The notes: a model not told the origin generated them from the sequence alone. A DNA stretch of 64,000 bases from Microbispora sp. H13382 (GCF_014161445.1 NZ_JABBXA010000009.1:236696-300695), one strand, 5' to 3'. Shown: positions 44,273 through 53,977, counted from the first letter of the stretch. Translations and numbers: made by a program.

Positions 44273-44626
44273 TCAGCCGCCCTGGTCGCCCGCGGGCGGT
44301 GGAGGACTCTCCTCGTCGATGGGCCCCTCCGGTTCGATGCCGGTGGAGTCCTCGAGCGTGGAGCGGCCGTGCGGCCGGTCGGCCTCGCCTCGCACGCCCT
44401 CCTGGTCCCGCCCGGGCTCCCGCTCCCGCCCGGGCTCCCGCTCCCGCTGGGCGGTCTCCTCGCCTCCCCGGCTGAGGCTCTCGCCCGCGCCGAGAGGGGA
44501 TTTCGCCTCGGTGTCCGTGGCGGGCACGCCCGACTCCTCCTCGGCGGACGGCTTCCGCCCGGGCCCGGGCTCGCCCGCGGCCTCCGGCCGGAACGCCAGA
44601 TCGCCCGCCCGCTCGGTCTCGCTCAT
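44273..44626 (-). CDS. Disordered acidic hypothetical protein at the end of the hydrogenase operon
   Basis: 117 aa, very rich in Glu, Pro, Gly and Arg (EREPGREREPGR repeat, about residues 62-73), with no hydrophobic core; predicted intrinsically disordered. The real-gene case is an excellent GGAGGTGA ribosome site before ATG 44626, 19 bases after hypE on the same strand. No homologous domain is recognised. It is the last gene of the operon and converges on hypF. Confidence 0.6.
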   Translation of the reverse strand: MSETERAGDLAFRPEAAGEPGPGRKPSAEEESGVPATDTEAKSPLGAGESLSRGGEETAQREREPGREREPGRDQEGVRGEADRPHGRSTLEDSTGIEPEGPIDEESPPPPAGDQGG

Positions 44627-44645
44627 CTTGAAGTCACCTCCCCGG

Positions 44646-45728
44646 TCAGCAGATCCGCGGCAGCGGGTCGCCGACCAGCACGTCGATGATCCGGGTGCCG
44701 CCGAAGGCGGTCTTGAGCAGCACCAGGCCCGGGGGATCGTCCCCGATACGGCCGACGATCGCGGCGCCCTCGCCGAGCGGGTGGCCCCGCAGGGCGGCGA
44801 GCGCGGCCCCGGCCGCCTCCCCGTCCACGACCGCGACCATCCGGCCCTCGCAGGCGACGTAGAGCGGGTCGATGCCCAGCAGCTCGCATGCTCCGCGTAC
44901 GGCGGGCCGTACGGGCACCGCGTCCTCCTCGACCACGACGGCGACGCCGGAGGCCCGGGCGATCTCGTTGAGTATCGTCGCGACCCCGCCGCGCGTCGCG
45001 TCCCGCAGGCACCGCACTTCCTCGCCTGCGGCGGCCCGGAGGGCGGCGATCAGACCGTTCAGCGGAGCGGTGTCCGAGGTCACGTCGGCCTCGATGTCCA
45101 GCTCGCCCCGGGCCAGCATGATCGTGACGCCGTGCTCGCCGATCGGGCCGGACACGAGGACGGCGTCGCCGGGACGGGCGGTCGCGACGCCGAGACGCGT
45201 GTCCCGCTCCAGCAGTCCCACGCCCGCGGTGGTGACGTAGCAGCCGTCGGCCTTGCCGCGCTGCACCACCTTGGTGTCCCCGGTGACGATCGACACCTCC
45301 GCCGCCGCGGCGGCCCTCGCCATCGACGCCGCGATCCGCCGCAGGTCCTCGACCGGGAAACCCTCCTCCAGGACGAAGCCGGCCGACAGGTACAGCGGCC
45401 GGGCCCCGCACACCGACAGGTCGTTGACGGTCCCGTTGACGGCGAGGTCGCCGATGTCGCCGCCGGGGAAGAACAGCGGGGAGACCACGTAGGAGTCGGT
45501 GGTGAACGCGAGCCGCGCGCCGCCCGCGCCGAACACCGCCCCGTCCTCCAGCGGCTCGAGCAGCGGGTTGCGGAAGGCGTCGAGGAAGACCGCCTCGATC
45601 AGGGTCTGGGTGGCCTTGCCGCCCGCGCCGTGGGCCATCGTGATGTGCTCCTCGCGCACACGGGCCTTCCGCTGCCGCGCGCGGTCGATGCGTTCGAGGA
45701 CCTGCCGCTCACGGGTCGTCTCGGTCAC
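44646..45728 (-). CDS. hypE: Hydrogenase expression/formation protein HypE
   Basis: 360-aa AIR-synthase-like ATPase that dehydrates the carbamoyl thioester to cyanide for the NiFe site. ITMAHGAGGKATQTLI, LAFTTDSYVVSPLFFPGGDIG, VNGTVNDLSVCGARP and VTGDTKVVQRG are typical, and the C-terminus PRIC supplies the cysteine that accepts the carbamoyl group from HypF. GTG 45728 is coupled to hypD (GTGA). An N-terminal basic extension of about 30 residues precedes the conserved start. Confidence 0.96.
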   Translation of the reverse strand: MTETTRERQVLERIDRARQRKARVREEHITMAHGAGGKATQTLIEAVFLDAFRNPLLEPLEDGAVFGAGGARLAFTTDSYVVSPLFFPGGDIGDLAVNGTVNDLSVCGARPLYLSAGFVLEEGFPVEDLRRIAASMARAAAAAEVSIVTGDTKVVQRGKADGCYVTTAGVGLLERDTRLGVATARPGDAVLVSGPIGEHGVTIMLARGELDIEADVTSDTAPLNGLIAALRAAAGEEVRCLRDATRGGVATILNEIARASGVAVVVEEDAVPVRPAVRGACELLGIDPLYVACEGRMVAVVDGEAAGAALAALRGHPLGEGAAIVGRIGDDPPGLVLLKTAFGGTRIIDVLVGDPLPRIC

Positions 45729-46849
45729 CGCGTCGCCTCCCTCACCCGCTGCCGCGAGAAGCGGCCGAAGTTGTAGTAGGCCGCGCAGGCGCCCTCGGAC
45801 GACACCATGCAGGTGCCGATCGGCGTCTCCGGCGTGCAGGCCGTGCCGAAGACCTTGCACTCCCACGGCTTGAGCACGCCCTTGAGCACCTCGCCGCACT
45901 GGCACGCCTTCGGGTCGGCCACCCGGCCGCCGGGGATCGCGAACAGGCGCTCCGCGTCGTACGCCGCGTACTTCTCCCGCATCCGCAGGGCGGAGTGGGA
46001 GATGAACCCGAGGCCGCGCCACTCGAAGTACGGCCGGAGCTCCATCACCTCGTTGATCGCCCGCAGGGCCTTGACGTTGCCCGCCCACGGCACGACCCGG
46101 GCGTACTGGTTCTCGACCTCCGAGCGGCCCTCGGCGAGCTGGAGCAGCAGCATGTAGACCGACTGCAGGATGTCCAGCGGCTCGAAGCCCGCCACCACCA
46201 GCGGTTTGCCGTACCCGCGGGCGATGAACTCGTACGGCCGGCAGCCGATGATCGTGGACACGTGACCGGGGCCGATGAAGCCGTCGAGGCGCAGGTCGGG
46301 CGAGTCCAGGATGGCCTTGATCGCGGGGATGATCGTCACGTGGTTGCAGAAGACCGAGAAGTTGCGCACGCCCTCGGCCGCCGCCCGCAGCACGGTCATG
46401 GCGGTCGACGGCGCGGTGGTCTCGAACCCGATGGCCATGAAGACCACCCGGCGCTCCGGGTTGCGGCGGGCGATCTTCAGGGCGTCCAGCGGCGAGTAGA
46501 CCATGCGGATGTCGGCGCCCTGCGCGGTGGAGTCGAAGAACGACCCGCGCCCGCCGGGCACCCGCATCATGTCGCCGAACGACGTCATGATCACGTCCGG
46601 CTGCTCCGCGATGTGGACGGCGTCGTCGACGCGGCCCATCGGGATCACGCAGACCGGGCAGCCGGGGCCGTGCACCAGCGTGATCGTCTCGGGCAGGTAG
46701 TCCTCCAGCCCGTGCTTGTAGATGGTGTGGGTGTGGCCGCCGCACACCTCCATGAACTTGTACGACCGGCCCGGCTCGCACAGGCTCGCGATCCTGGCGG
46801 ACAGCGCCCGCGCCTTGTCCGCGTCGCGGTACTCGTCGACGAAGCGCAT
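45725..46849 (-). CDS. hypD: Hydrogenase formation protein HypD
   Basis: 374-aa [4Fe-4S] scaffold on which Fe(CN)2CO is built with HypC. Motifs: EVCGGHTHTIYKHGLEDYLP, VHGPGCPVCV, AIGFETTAPSTA, GPGHVSTIIG, and the late Cys cluster CQCGEVLKGV with CKVFGTACTPETPIGTCMVS. ATG 46849 (MRFVDEYRD) has a GAAGGA ribosome site; the longer frame to 46909 lies over the hypC tail and is not used. Confidence 0.96.
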   Translation of the reverse strand: MRFVDEYRDADKARALSARIASLCEPGRSYKFMEVCGGHTHTIYKHGLEDYLPETITLVHGPGCPVCVIPMGRVDDAVHIAEQPDVIMTSFGDMMRVPGGRGSFFDSTAQGADIRMVYSPLDALKIARRNPERRVVFMAIGFETTAPSTAMTVLRAAAEGVRNFSVFCNHVTIIPAIKAILDSPDLRLDGFIGPGHVSTIIGCRPYEFIARGYGKPLVVAGFEPLDILQSVYMLLLQLAEGRSEVENQYARVVPWAGNVKALRAINEVMELRPYFEWRGLGFISHSALRMREKYAAYDAERLFAIPGGRVADPKACQCGEVLKGVLKPWECKVFGTACTPETPIGTCMVSSEGACAAYYNFGRFSRQRVREATR

Positions 46850-46856
46850 GGGTCCT

Positions 46857-47162
46857 TCACCTCTCTGTGGACGAGTCGCCGGTGGACGAGTCGCCGATGG
46901 ACGAGTCACGCAGCGCGGCCAGTTCGTCCTCGTACGCCTGGCCGATGCCTTCGAGGAACTCCAGCGCGGCCCGGGCCTCGGCCTCGTCGATCTTCGACAG
47001 CGCGAAACCGACGTGGATCAGGACCCAGTCGCCGGGCCCCAGGGGCTGGCCGTCGAGCAGGCCGATGTTGACGGCCCGCCGCACCCCGCTCACGTCGACC
47101 TTGGCGAGGTCAGTCTGGTCCGGCGGGATCTCCACGATCTCGCCCGGAATGCCCAGGCACAT
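46857..47162 (-). CDS. hypC: Hydrogenase assembly chaperone HypC
   Basis: 101-aa HypC begins MCLGIPGEIVEI with the essential N-terminal Cys2 that carries the iron centre, followed by VDVSGVRRAVNIGLLDGQPLGPGDWVLIHVGFALSKID. The C-terminus is extended by a short DSS-IGDSSTGDSST repeat, encoded by a threefold tandem GGACGAGTC-type repeat (46870-46910). Overlaps hypA by 53 bases. It is one of two HypC-type proteins in this operon. Confidence 0.95.
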   Translation of the reverse strand: MCLGIPGEIVEIPPDQTDLAKVDVSGVRRAVNIGLLDGQPLGPGDWVLIHVGFALSKIDEAEARAALEFLEGIGQAYEDELAALRDSSIGDSSTGDSSTER

Positions 47163-47517
47163 AGGACACCTCCGCAGTGGTGTCGGGGTCGAGCTGGATG
47201 GATTCGAGGACGAGGCTGTCCCCGCCCTCCGTGTCGACGTCGATCCCCCCGCACAGTCCGCAGATCGTGAGCGGGTCCGCGCACAGCGCGGAGTGGCCGC
47301 ACCCCCGGCAGATGAGCCGGGCGGGCTCGATGACCAGGTCGAGCGTCGCTCCTTCGGCGACCGTCCCCGCGGCGGCCAGGCAGAAGGCCTGGTTCAGGGC
47401 CGCGGGCGCGATGCGCAGCAGGGCGCCGGCCCGCACCCGGGCCCGGCGCACCCGTCTGCCGTCCGCCCGGTGCTCGACGGTCTCCAGCACCGCCTCGGCG
47501 ATCCCGAACTCGTGCAT
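47110..47517 (-). CDS. hypA: Hydrogenase nickel-insertion protein HypA
   Basis: 135-aa metallochaperone: MHEFGIAEAVLETV supplies the N-terminal nickel site (His2), and the two CxxC pairs CRGC and CGLC form the zinc site (about residues 71-90). I start at ATG 47517 rather than GTG 47526 because family members begin with MHE. HypB, the usual GTPase partner, is not found anywhere in the window. Confidence 0.94.
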   Translation of the reverse strand: MHEFGIAEAVLETVEHRADGRRVRRARVRAGALLRIAPAALNQAFCLAAAGTVAEGATLDLVIEPARLICRGCGHSALCADPLTICGLCGGIDVDTEGGDSLVLESIQLDPDTTAEVSYVPGHSGRDRGDPAGPD

Positions 47518-47522
47518 CGGGG

Positions 47523-47627
47523 TCACATCCTTCTGATCCGCAGATAACGTCGGATGTCGGGCAGCGACTGGACGACCAGGACGGCCACCCCGGCCACCAG
47601 CAGCACAAGGACCACGCGTTTCAGCAT
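47523..47627 (-). CDS. 34-aa single-helix membrane peptide (DUF6893-like)
   Basis: MLKRVVLVLLVAGVAVLVVQ is one transmembrane helix, followed by SLPDIRRYLRIRRM, a basic cytoplasmic tail. It starts at ATG 47627 inside the end of the protease gene (7-base overlap) and ends 5 bases before hypA. The precise fit into the operon and a typical positive-inside layout support a real gene. Small peptides at this position are known in actinobacterial group 1h clusters; a membrane tether for the hydrogenase is one possible role (inference). Confidence 0.72.
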   Translation of the reverse strand: MLKRVVLVLLVAGVAVLVVQSLPDIRRYLRIRRM

Positions 47628-48106
47628 CGCCGCTCCCCTTCCGCGAACTCCGCGAACTCCTTCGCGATCAGTTCGAGCACCAGACCGGCCGCCTCGGGGA
47701 CGGCGGCCGCGACCGGCGGGCTCAGATCCATCCCCGGCGACACGTCGGCGGGTTCGCAGCCGACCAGCAGGACTCTGCCTCCCCGGGGGAGATCGAGGCC
47801 GGAGGCCAGCGTGAGCACCGCGCCGGGGGTCATCGCGTGCGCGTCCACGAGATCCGCCGGCTCGGGAGAGGTGGGTTCCAGGACGCACAGCGTGCCGGGA
47901 GCCCGACCCGCCGGGACCGCGTCCACGAGGATCGCGAGGTCGTATCCCGAGGTCAGCTCGTAGGCGAGGTGGATGCCCCGGATGCCGAAGTCGCCGACCG
48001 CCACGCCGTCGGGAACGCCGGTGGCGGCGAGGTGACGGGCCACCGCCACGCCGAAACCGTCGTCGCCGAGGAAGACGTTGCCCACACCGGCCACCAGGGT
48101 TCTCAT
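47621..48106 (-). CDS. Hydrogenase maturation protease (HyaD/HupD family)
   Basis: 161-aa nickel-dependent endopeptidase that trims the large-subunit C-terminus after metal insertion. VAGVGNVFLGDDGFGVAVA, DFGIRGIHLAYEL, ILVDAVPAGRAPGT and VLLVGCEPADV fit the family; Asp16, His42-region and Asp62-type nickel ligands are present in these segments. Its likely substrate is the 22-residue tail after DPCLPCGVH in HhyL. ATG 48106 is coupled to the previous stop. Confidence 0.93.
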   Translation of the reverse strand: MRTLVAGVGNVFLGDDGFGVAVARHLAATGVPDGVAVGDFGIRGIHLAYELTSGYDLAILVDAVPAGRAPGTLCVLEPTSPEPADLVDAHAMTPGAVLTLASGLDLPRGGRVLLVGCEPADVSPGMDLSPPVAAAVPEAAGLVLELIAKEFAEFAEGERRC

Positions 48107-49380
48107 GCGGGTTCGACCTCGTCCGGCGCGAAGTAGAGGAAGCGTCCCTGCTCACGCTGGAGATCGGAGCCGGCGTCGTCCTCCAGCGTCACGGCCAGGT
48201 GGTGCACCCCGTCCACGTCGAGGAACACCGCCTCGACCCGGGCGATCCGCCCGGTCAGGAACATGTCGTGCGCGTCGGCGCGCCGGGCGCCGGGGCGCAG
48301 CCGCACCCGGCTCCCCTTGCCGATCCGCACCCCGGACACGGTCACCGCGTCGTCCTCCGGCGCCGTCCTGGCGGGCACCTCCAGGTGACGGATGGCGCCG
48401 TGGAGGCGTTCGAGCAGCTCCGGCGGCAGGTCGGCGGCCCGTTCGAGGATCTCGGCCGCGCGCGGGTCGGTGACCCTGGCCTCCCGCTTCTCCTCCTCGG
48501 TCAGCGTCTGCGTGCGCAGCGTGAGCAGCTCGTCGATCTCGGTCGAGTCGAACAGGTCGCCGGGGCTCTCCGGGGCGATGGCCGGGTGGTCGTACAGGAT
48601 GATCGGCGAGGACAGCACGACGTCGCGGCGGCCGGGCTCGCCCACCAGGACCGGCCAGGTGTTCTCGTTGTGGCACTGCCGCGCCGCCGCCTCGGCCCAC
48701 AGCGGCGGGTCGAGCAGCGAGACGAAGGCGCCTCCGCTCACCCCGATCAGCAGGTGGGCGGCGACCAGCGAGCGGCGCAGGGCCTCCTCACGCGGCGCGT
48801 CCGCCCGCTCCCATTGGGCGGTGTTCTCCACCTCGACCCGCAGCCGCACCAGCCCGTACGGCCCGGGCAGCCGTTCGGCGGAGATCCGCATCTCCGCGTC
48901 GAGCGGCTGGTGCTCGCAGACGACCCGGCCCGTCCGCTCGCCGCCGGGACCGGCGATGGGCTCGATGACCCGCTCGCCGGGCACCCGGACCTCGATGGTG
49001 CGCTGCCCGCCGACCACCTGGGCCAGGGACAGCGTGGCGCGGGCCTCCCGCTCGCCGGCCTCGTCGAAGCTGAGGTAGTCGTGCCCGCCGACGGTCAGCC
49101 GCGGCACGGGCCAGTAGCCGTCATCCTCCCTGCGCTCGACCGTCTTGCCCCTGACGTGCAGGAACCGCAGGCGCACGTCGAGCCGGGCCTCGTCGGGGGC
49201 CTCGAGCAGGCACTCGGTCACGCTGGCGGACGGCTCGCCGGGGTAGTTCGGCGGCACGAGCACGCCGAACTGCCAGCGCATGCGGTTCTTGGCCGCCGAG
49301 GCGCGGTAGGGGTAGAGCAGGTAGCCCTCGTACAGCACGGCGTCCGCGACGCGGCGGGCCGCCTCCATCGGCGCGGTCAC
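48103..49380 (-). CDS. Hydrogenase-operon protein of unknown function, 425 aa
   Basis: A soluble 425-aa protein with no recognised domain: VADAVLYEGYLLYPYRASAAKNRMRWQFGVLVPPNY at the start, an all-beta-looking middle and a C-terminal SH3-like stretch (GSRVRLRPGARRADAHDMFLTGRIARVEAVF). It contains ARQCHNENTWPVLVG and few cysteines. GTG 49380 is coupled to the DUF6084 gene. Homologues are, as far as I recall, confined to actinobacterial group 1h hydrogenase clusters, which suggests a role in assembly or activity of this enzyme class. Confidence 0.82.
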   Translation of the reverse strand: MTAPMEAARRVADAVLYEGYLLYPYRASAAKNRMRWQFGVLVPPNYPGEPSASVTECLLEAPDEARLDVRLRFLHVRGKTVERREDDGYWPVPRLTVGGHDYLSFDEAGEREARATLSLAQVVGGQRTIEVRVPGERVIEPIAGPGGERTGRVVCEHQPLDAEMRISAERLPGPYGLVRLRVEVENTAQWERADAPREEALRRSLVAAHLLIGVSGGAFVSLLDPPLWAEAAARQCHNENTWPVLVGEPGRRDVVLSSPIILYDHPAIAPESPGDLFDSTEIDELLTLRTQTLTEEEKREARVTDPRAAEILERAADLPPELLERLHGAIRHLEVPARTAPEDDAVTVSGVRIGKGSRVRLRPGARRADAHDMFLTGRIARVEAVFLDVDGVHHLAVTLEDDAGSDLQREQGRFLYFAPDEVEPA

Positions 49381-50027
49381 CGCGATCCCTCCTTCAGGCT
49401 CGCCTCTTTCAGCAGGGCTTCCACGGCTTCGTCGACGGTGGCGAGCACCCGTTCGGACTTGAAACGGAGGATTTCGCGTACGGTGTCGCGGCGCAGCCGC
49501 AGCCACCCGGAGCCGGGGAAGGCGGTGTCGATCGTCTCCCGCCACACCGCGACAGGCAGGCGGTGGCGGGTCTCGCAGTGCCAGGGGACCTGCCGCATGC
49601 TCACGCCCCCGCCGGAGCGTGCGAGCACGCTCCCGCTGAACAGCAGCAGCAGCGGGATCTCGCCGTCGTCCAGGGAGGCGAAGTAGCGGCCCGCGGCCAC
49701 CTCCAGGTCGTAGCCGCACGGCACGGGCAGGTCGATCACCGTGCTCCCGGTGAAGCCGGGCACCATCGTCTGTGCCATGGCGAACTGCACCGGCCGCAGC
49801 GTGTCGCCCCACCGGGCCGGCTCGCCGAACAGGTCCGCGAGCAGCGCCGCCTCCTCCGGGCCGTACGGCCTGCGGCGCGGCTCGATCCTGATCTGGCAGC
49901 GCAACGCGATGGCGTGGACGCCCTCGGGAGAGGGGTCGGTGACGCGCAGGCGGAAGACGAGCGTGGGCGAGGCCGCGTACGGCTCGGGCCGGGCGTCCAG
50001 GCATTCGAAGCGGAGACCATCGTCCAA
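49377..50027 (-). CDS. DUF6084-type hydrogenase-cluster protein
   Basis: 216 aa, no transmembrane segment: DGLRFECLDARPEPYAASPTLVFRLRVTD at the start looks beta-rich, then PYGPEEAALLADLFGEPARWG and VPCGYDLEVAAGRYFASLDDGEIPLLLLFSG. No ATG is available; TTG 50027 has AGAGG 7 bases upstream, and TTG 50033, overlapping the previous TGA, is the alternative. Function unknown; position between DUF5947 and the 425-aa protein is conserved in this class of operon from memory. Confidence 0.8.
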   Translation of the reverse strand: MDDGLRFECLDARPEPYAASPTLVFRLRVTDPSPEGVHAIALRCQIRIEPRRRPYGPEEAALLADLFGEPARWGDTLRPVQFAMAQTMVPGFTGSTVIDLPVPCGYDLEVAAGRYFASLDDGEIPLLLLFSGSVLARSGGGVSMRQVPWHCETRHRLPVAVWRETIDTAFPGSGWLRLRRDTVREILRFKSERVLATVDEAVEALLKEASLKEGSR

Positions 50028-50029
50028 GG

Positions 50030-50656
50030 TCAAACCTCTTTCGGAACGCGGGCCCGCCGGCGCAGGGCGGTGAAGAAGCCGTCGATGGCCTCCCACGCCT
50101 CCCGTCCGCCGTCGAAGCCCTTCCAGTGCAGCCGTACGAGGCCGACGAGCCGGTAGCAGGCGTCGATCGGCACGAGATGGCAGGAGAACGACCCGTCCGG
50201 AGCCCGGTCCACCAGCAGCGCCTCGACGTCGGGCTCGGCGTCCGCCAGCGCCGGGTTGGCCGCGAGCACGCGCTCCCAGGTCGCGAGCGGGAGCAGCGAC
50301 TCGGTCGCCCCGGCCGGGCTGGGATAGAAGGCCACGGTCCGGCCGAGTGAGGAGTTGCGGAAGAAGAACGCCGTACGCACGGGGATGCCCAGCTCGTCCC
50401 AGTCGGCGGGGGAGATGTGGAAGGACGGCGCGTAGAGGAAGCGGTCGGGCACGGCGTGGTACCGCCCCTGACCCGGCCGGACGAACAGCAGGCGGCACCC
50501 TCGGCAGGCGCACATCAGCGCCCGGGTCTCCAGGTCGACGACGTGCCCGTGCTCCCCGTCCAGGGGTTCGGCGCACATCTCGCACTGTTCCGCCCGTTCC
50601 GCCCCCTCGACCGGGGCCGGTTCGCGTTCGCGGAAGCGGCGCAGGCCGGTGCTCAT
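50030..50656 (-). CDS. DUF5947-type hydrogenase-cluster protein with zinc-ribbon-like Cys pairs
   Basis: 208 aa. The N-terminal part has CEMCAEPLDGEHGHVVD followed by ALMCACRGCRLLF, two Cys pairs resembling a zinc ribbon or metal-binding site (about residues 25-55). The rest is globular (SPADWDELGIPVRTAFFFRNS). Coupled to the NifU-like gene by an ATGA overlap. Function unknown; a metal-handling or assembly role for the hydrogenase is plausible given the cysteines and context. Confidence 0.82.
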   Translation of the reverse strand: MSTGLRRFREREPAPVEGAERAEQCEMCAEPLDGEHGHVVDLETRALMCACRGCRLLFVRPGQGRYHAVPDRFLYAPSFHISPADWDELGIPVRTAFFFRNSSLGRTVAFYPSPAGATESLLPLATWERVLAANPALADAEPDVEALLVDRAPDGSFSCHLVPIDACYRLVGLVRLHWKGFDGGREAWEAIDGFFTALRRRARVPKEV

Positions 50657-51138
50657 GACGGGCGCCTGCCGATCTGCAGCAGAGTCACGGCACTCTCGAC
50701 GTCCACCCGCGTCACCTCGGGGGCCACCCGGGCGATGGCCCGCTCGATCGACTCGGTGACGGTGCTCCGCGACGAGGGGCAGCCGCCGGAGGCTTCCTCC
50801 AGGCGCAACCGCACGACGCCGCCCTCCACGCTCAGCAGCTCGGCCCCGTGACCATTGGGGTGGCCGTCGAGCGCGGCCCGCACCCGCTCGGCCGTGGTCA
50901 GCGGGTGCAGGTCGTGCAGCACGAGCAGGCCCGAGACCAGCGGGTCCTCCACCAGCCCGCGCAGCGCGCCGGCCGCCCCGGCCTCGGTGACGATCGCCAT
51001 GACCCGTTCGAGGCCGGCGCCGTACAGGCCGACGACCTCCCGCACAAGCTCCTCGGCCCTGGCCCGGGCTCCTTCGCCGGTCAGCTCCGCGATGAGCCGC
51101 TCGATCCGCTCACCGGTGGCGGCGACGTCGTGGGTCAT
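50653..51138 (-). CDS. NifU C-terminal-like protein with altered Cys motif
   Basis: 161 aa. The C-terminal 75 residues (VEGGVVRLRLEEASGGCPSSRSTVTESIERAIARVAPEVTRV pattern) match the NifU/NfuA Fe-S scaffold fold, but the first Cys of the usual CxxC is replaced so that only SGGCPSS remains. The N-terminal half is a helical extension (ERIERLIAELTGEGARARAEELVREVV). It may bind a cluster as a dimer or act as a chaperone in building the HhyS clusters. ATG 51138 overlaps the hhyL stop. Confidence 0.85.
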   Translation of the reverse strand: MTHDVAATGERIERLIAELTGEGARARAEELVREVVGLYGAGLERVMAIVTEAGAAGALRGLVEDPLVSGLLVLHDLHPLTTAERVRAALDGHPNGHGAELLSVEGGVVRLRLEEASGGCPSSRSTVTESIERAIARVAPEVTRVDVESAVTLLQIGRRPS

Positions 51139-52910
51139 GGCGTCCCCGTGAAGGCGTGCGGGCTGTGCACCACGCGCAGCTGCCTGCCCCGGCCCAGGTA
51201 CATGTGGACGCCGCAGGGCAGGCAGGGGTCGAAGCTGCGTACCGTGCGCATGATGTCGATGCCCTTGAAGGTCTCCGGCGGGTTCTCCTCGAAGATCGGC
51301 GTGTTCTGCACCGCGTCCTCGTACGGCCCCGGCGTGCCGTTGAAGTCGCGCACGCTGGCGTTCCACGGGGTCGGCGGGTACGGGTGGTAGTTGGCGATCT
51401 TCCCGTTCCTGATCACCATGTGGTGGGACAGGACGCCCCGCACGGCCTCGGTGAAACCGCAGGAGATCGCCTCGTCGGGCACGGTGAACGGCGACCACGT
51501 CTGGGTGTGCCCCTGACGGACCTCACCCAGCGCCTGCTCCACGAAGTGCAGCGCGCACGCGGCGGCGTACGCCTGGAAGTACGTCCTGGCCCGGTTGCGC
51601 TCGACGGCGTTGGACAGCAGCTCCCCGTTCCGCCGGGGAATCCGCCACTCGAACGTCTTGTCCGGCAGGCTCGCCGTCCTCGGCAGGTTGATCTCCACAC
51701 TGTGCCCGGTGGACCTGACGTAGCCGATGTCCACCAGGCCCGACAGCGCGGTGACCCACAGGCGGGCGAGCGGCCCGCCGCCGGTGTCGAGCGCGAGCAG
51801 GTCCCGCCCGTCGAACCAGCGGGGCGACATCACCCAGCTGTACTTGTCGGTGAAGTCCCGCTTCTGCGGATGCGGGATCGTGTGCTGGTTCCACGGATGG
51901 CGGATGTCCACCGGGTTGCCCAGCGGGTCCTCGGTGACGAACGGCTCCTGGTCGGCCCAGTCGTCGTAGTAGGAGCTGCCGAGCAGGATGCGGATGCCGA
52001 GGTTGATGTCCACCAGGTCGTTGGTGACGAGTTTCCCGTCCACCACGATGCCCGGGCTGACGAACATCTTCCGGCCCCAGTCGTTCATGTTGCGGTAGTC
52101 GAAGTCGCAGTGCCCGGGGTCCTGGAAGCTGCCCCAGCAGCCGAGCATCACCCGCCGGCGGCCCACCTGCTCGTAGCCGGGCATCGCGTCGTAGACGAAG
52201 TCGAACAGGTCGTCGTGCATGGGGACGACCCGCTTCATGAACTCGACGTACCGCATCAGCCGGGTGAGGTAGTCGGTGAACACCTGCACGGTCGCGACCG
52301 TGCCCACCCCGCCGGGGTAGAGCGTGGAGGGGTGCACGTGCCTGCCCTCCATCAGGCAGAACATCTCCCGGGTGGTGCGGCTCATCGCCAGCGCCTCGCG
52401 GTAGAACGCGCCCTCGAGCGGGTTCAGCGAGCGCATGATGTCGGCGATCGTGCGGTAGCCGTGGTCGGCCGCGTGCGGTGCCTCGGTCCGCTCGGCCCGC
52501 GCCAGCACGCCCGGGTTCGTCTCGCGGACCATCTTCTCGCAGTAGTCGACCCCGACCAGGTTCTCCTGGAAGATGTTGTGGTCGAACATGTACTCGGCCG
52601 CCTCGCCGAGGTTGATGATCCACTCGCCGATGTGCGGCGGGCGCACGCCGTACGCCATGTTCTGGGCGTAGACCGAGCAGGTGGCGTGGTTGTCGCCGCA
52701 GATTCCGCAGATCCGGCTGGTGATGAAGTGGGCGTCGCGCGGGTCCTTGCCCTTCATGAAGATGCTGTAGCCCCGGAACACCGACGAGGTGCTGTAGCAC
52801 TCCGCGACCTCGCGGTTGGCGAAGTCGACCTTCGCGTAGATGCCGAGACTGCCGACGATCCTGGTGATCGGGTCCCAGGCCATCTCGACGAGTTCGCGTT
52901 CCCGGGTCAT
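51135..52910 (-). CDS. hhyL: [NiFe] hydrogenase large subunit, group 1h
   Basis: 591-aa catalytic subunit that oxidises H2 at a NiFe(CN)2CO centre. The proximal ligand motif is RICGICGDNHATCS (Cys68, Cys71, His75); the distal motif DPCLPCGVH (Cys563, Cys566) is followed by a 22-residue tail expected to be removed by the protease. These motifs, the length and the accessory set match actinobacterial high-affinity group 1h (formerly group 5) enzymes that scavenge atmospheric H2. ATG 52910 has GGAG upstream, within the end of hhyS. Confidence 0.95.
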   Translation of the reverse strand: MTRERELVEMAWDPITRIVGSLGIYAKVDFANREVAECYSTSSVFRGYSIFMKGKDPRDAHFITSRICGICGDNHATCSVYAQNMAYGVRPPHIGEWIINLGEAAEYMFDHNIFQENLVGVDYCEKMVRETNPGVLARAERTEAPHAADHGYRTIADIMRSLNPLEGAFYREALAMSRTTREMFCLMEGRHVHPSTLYPGGVGTVATVQVFTDYLTRLMRYVEFMKRVVPMHDDLFDFVYDAMPGYEQVGRRRVMLGCWGSFQDPGHCDFDYRNMNDWGRKMFVSPGIVVDGKLVTNDLVDINLGIRILLGSSYYDDWADQEPFVTEDPLGNPVDIRHPWNQHTIPHPQKRDFTDKYSWVMSPRWFDGRDLLALDTGGGPLARLWVTALSGLVDIGYVRSTGHSVEINLPRTASLPDKTFEWRIPRRNGELLSNAVERNRARTYFQAYAAACALHFVEQALGEVRQGHTQTWSPFTVPDEAISCGFTEAVRGVLSHHMVIRNGKIANYHPYPPTPWNASVRDFNGTPGPYEDAVQNTPIFEENPPETFKGIDIMRTVRSFDPCLPCGVHMYLGRGRQLRVVHSPHAFTGTP

Positions 52911-52912
52911 CG

Positions 52913-53963
<1,051 letters not shown>

Positions 53964-53977
<14 letters not shown>

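Noticed and set aside
44390..44460. Short direct repeats that could suggest a CRISPR or minisatellite
   Set aside because: They are codon-level repeats (EREPGR) inside a disordered protein gene with no regular repeat-spacer structure.
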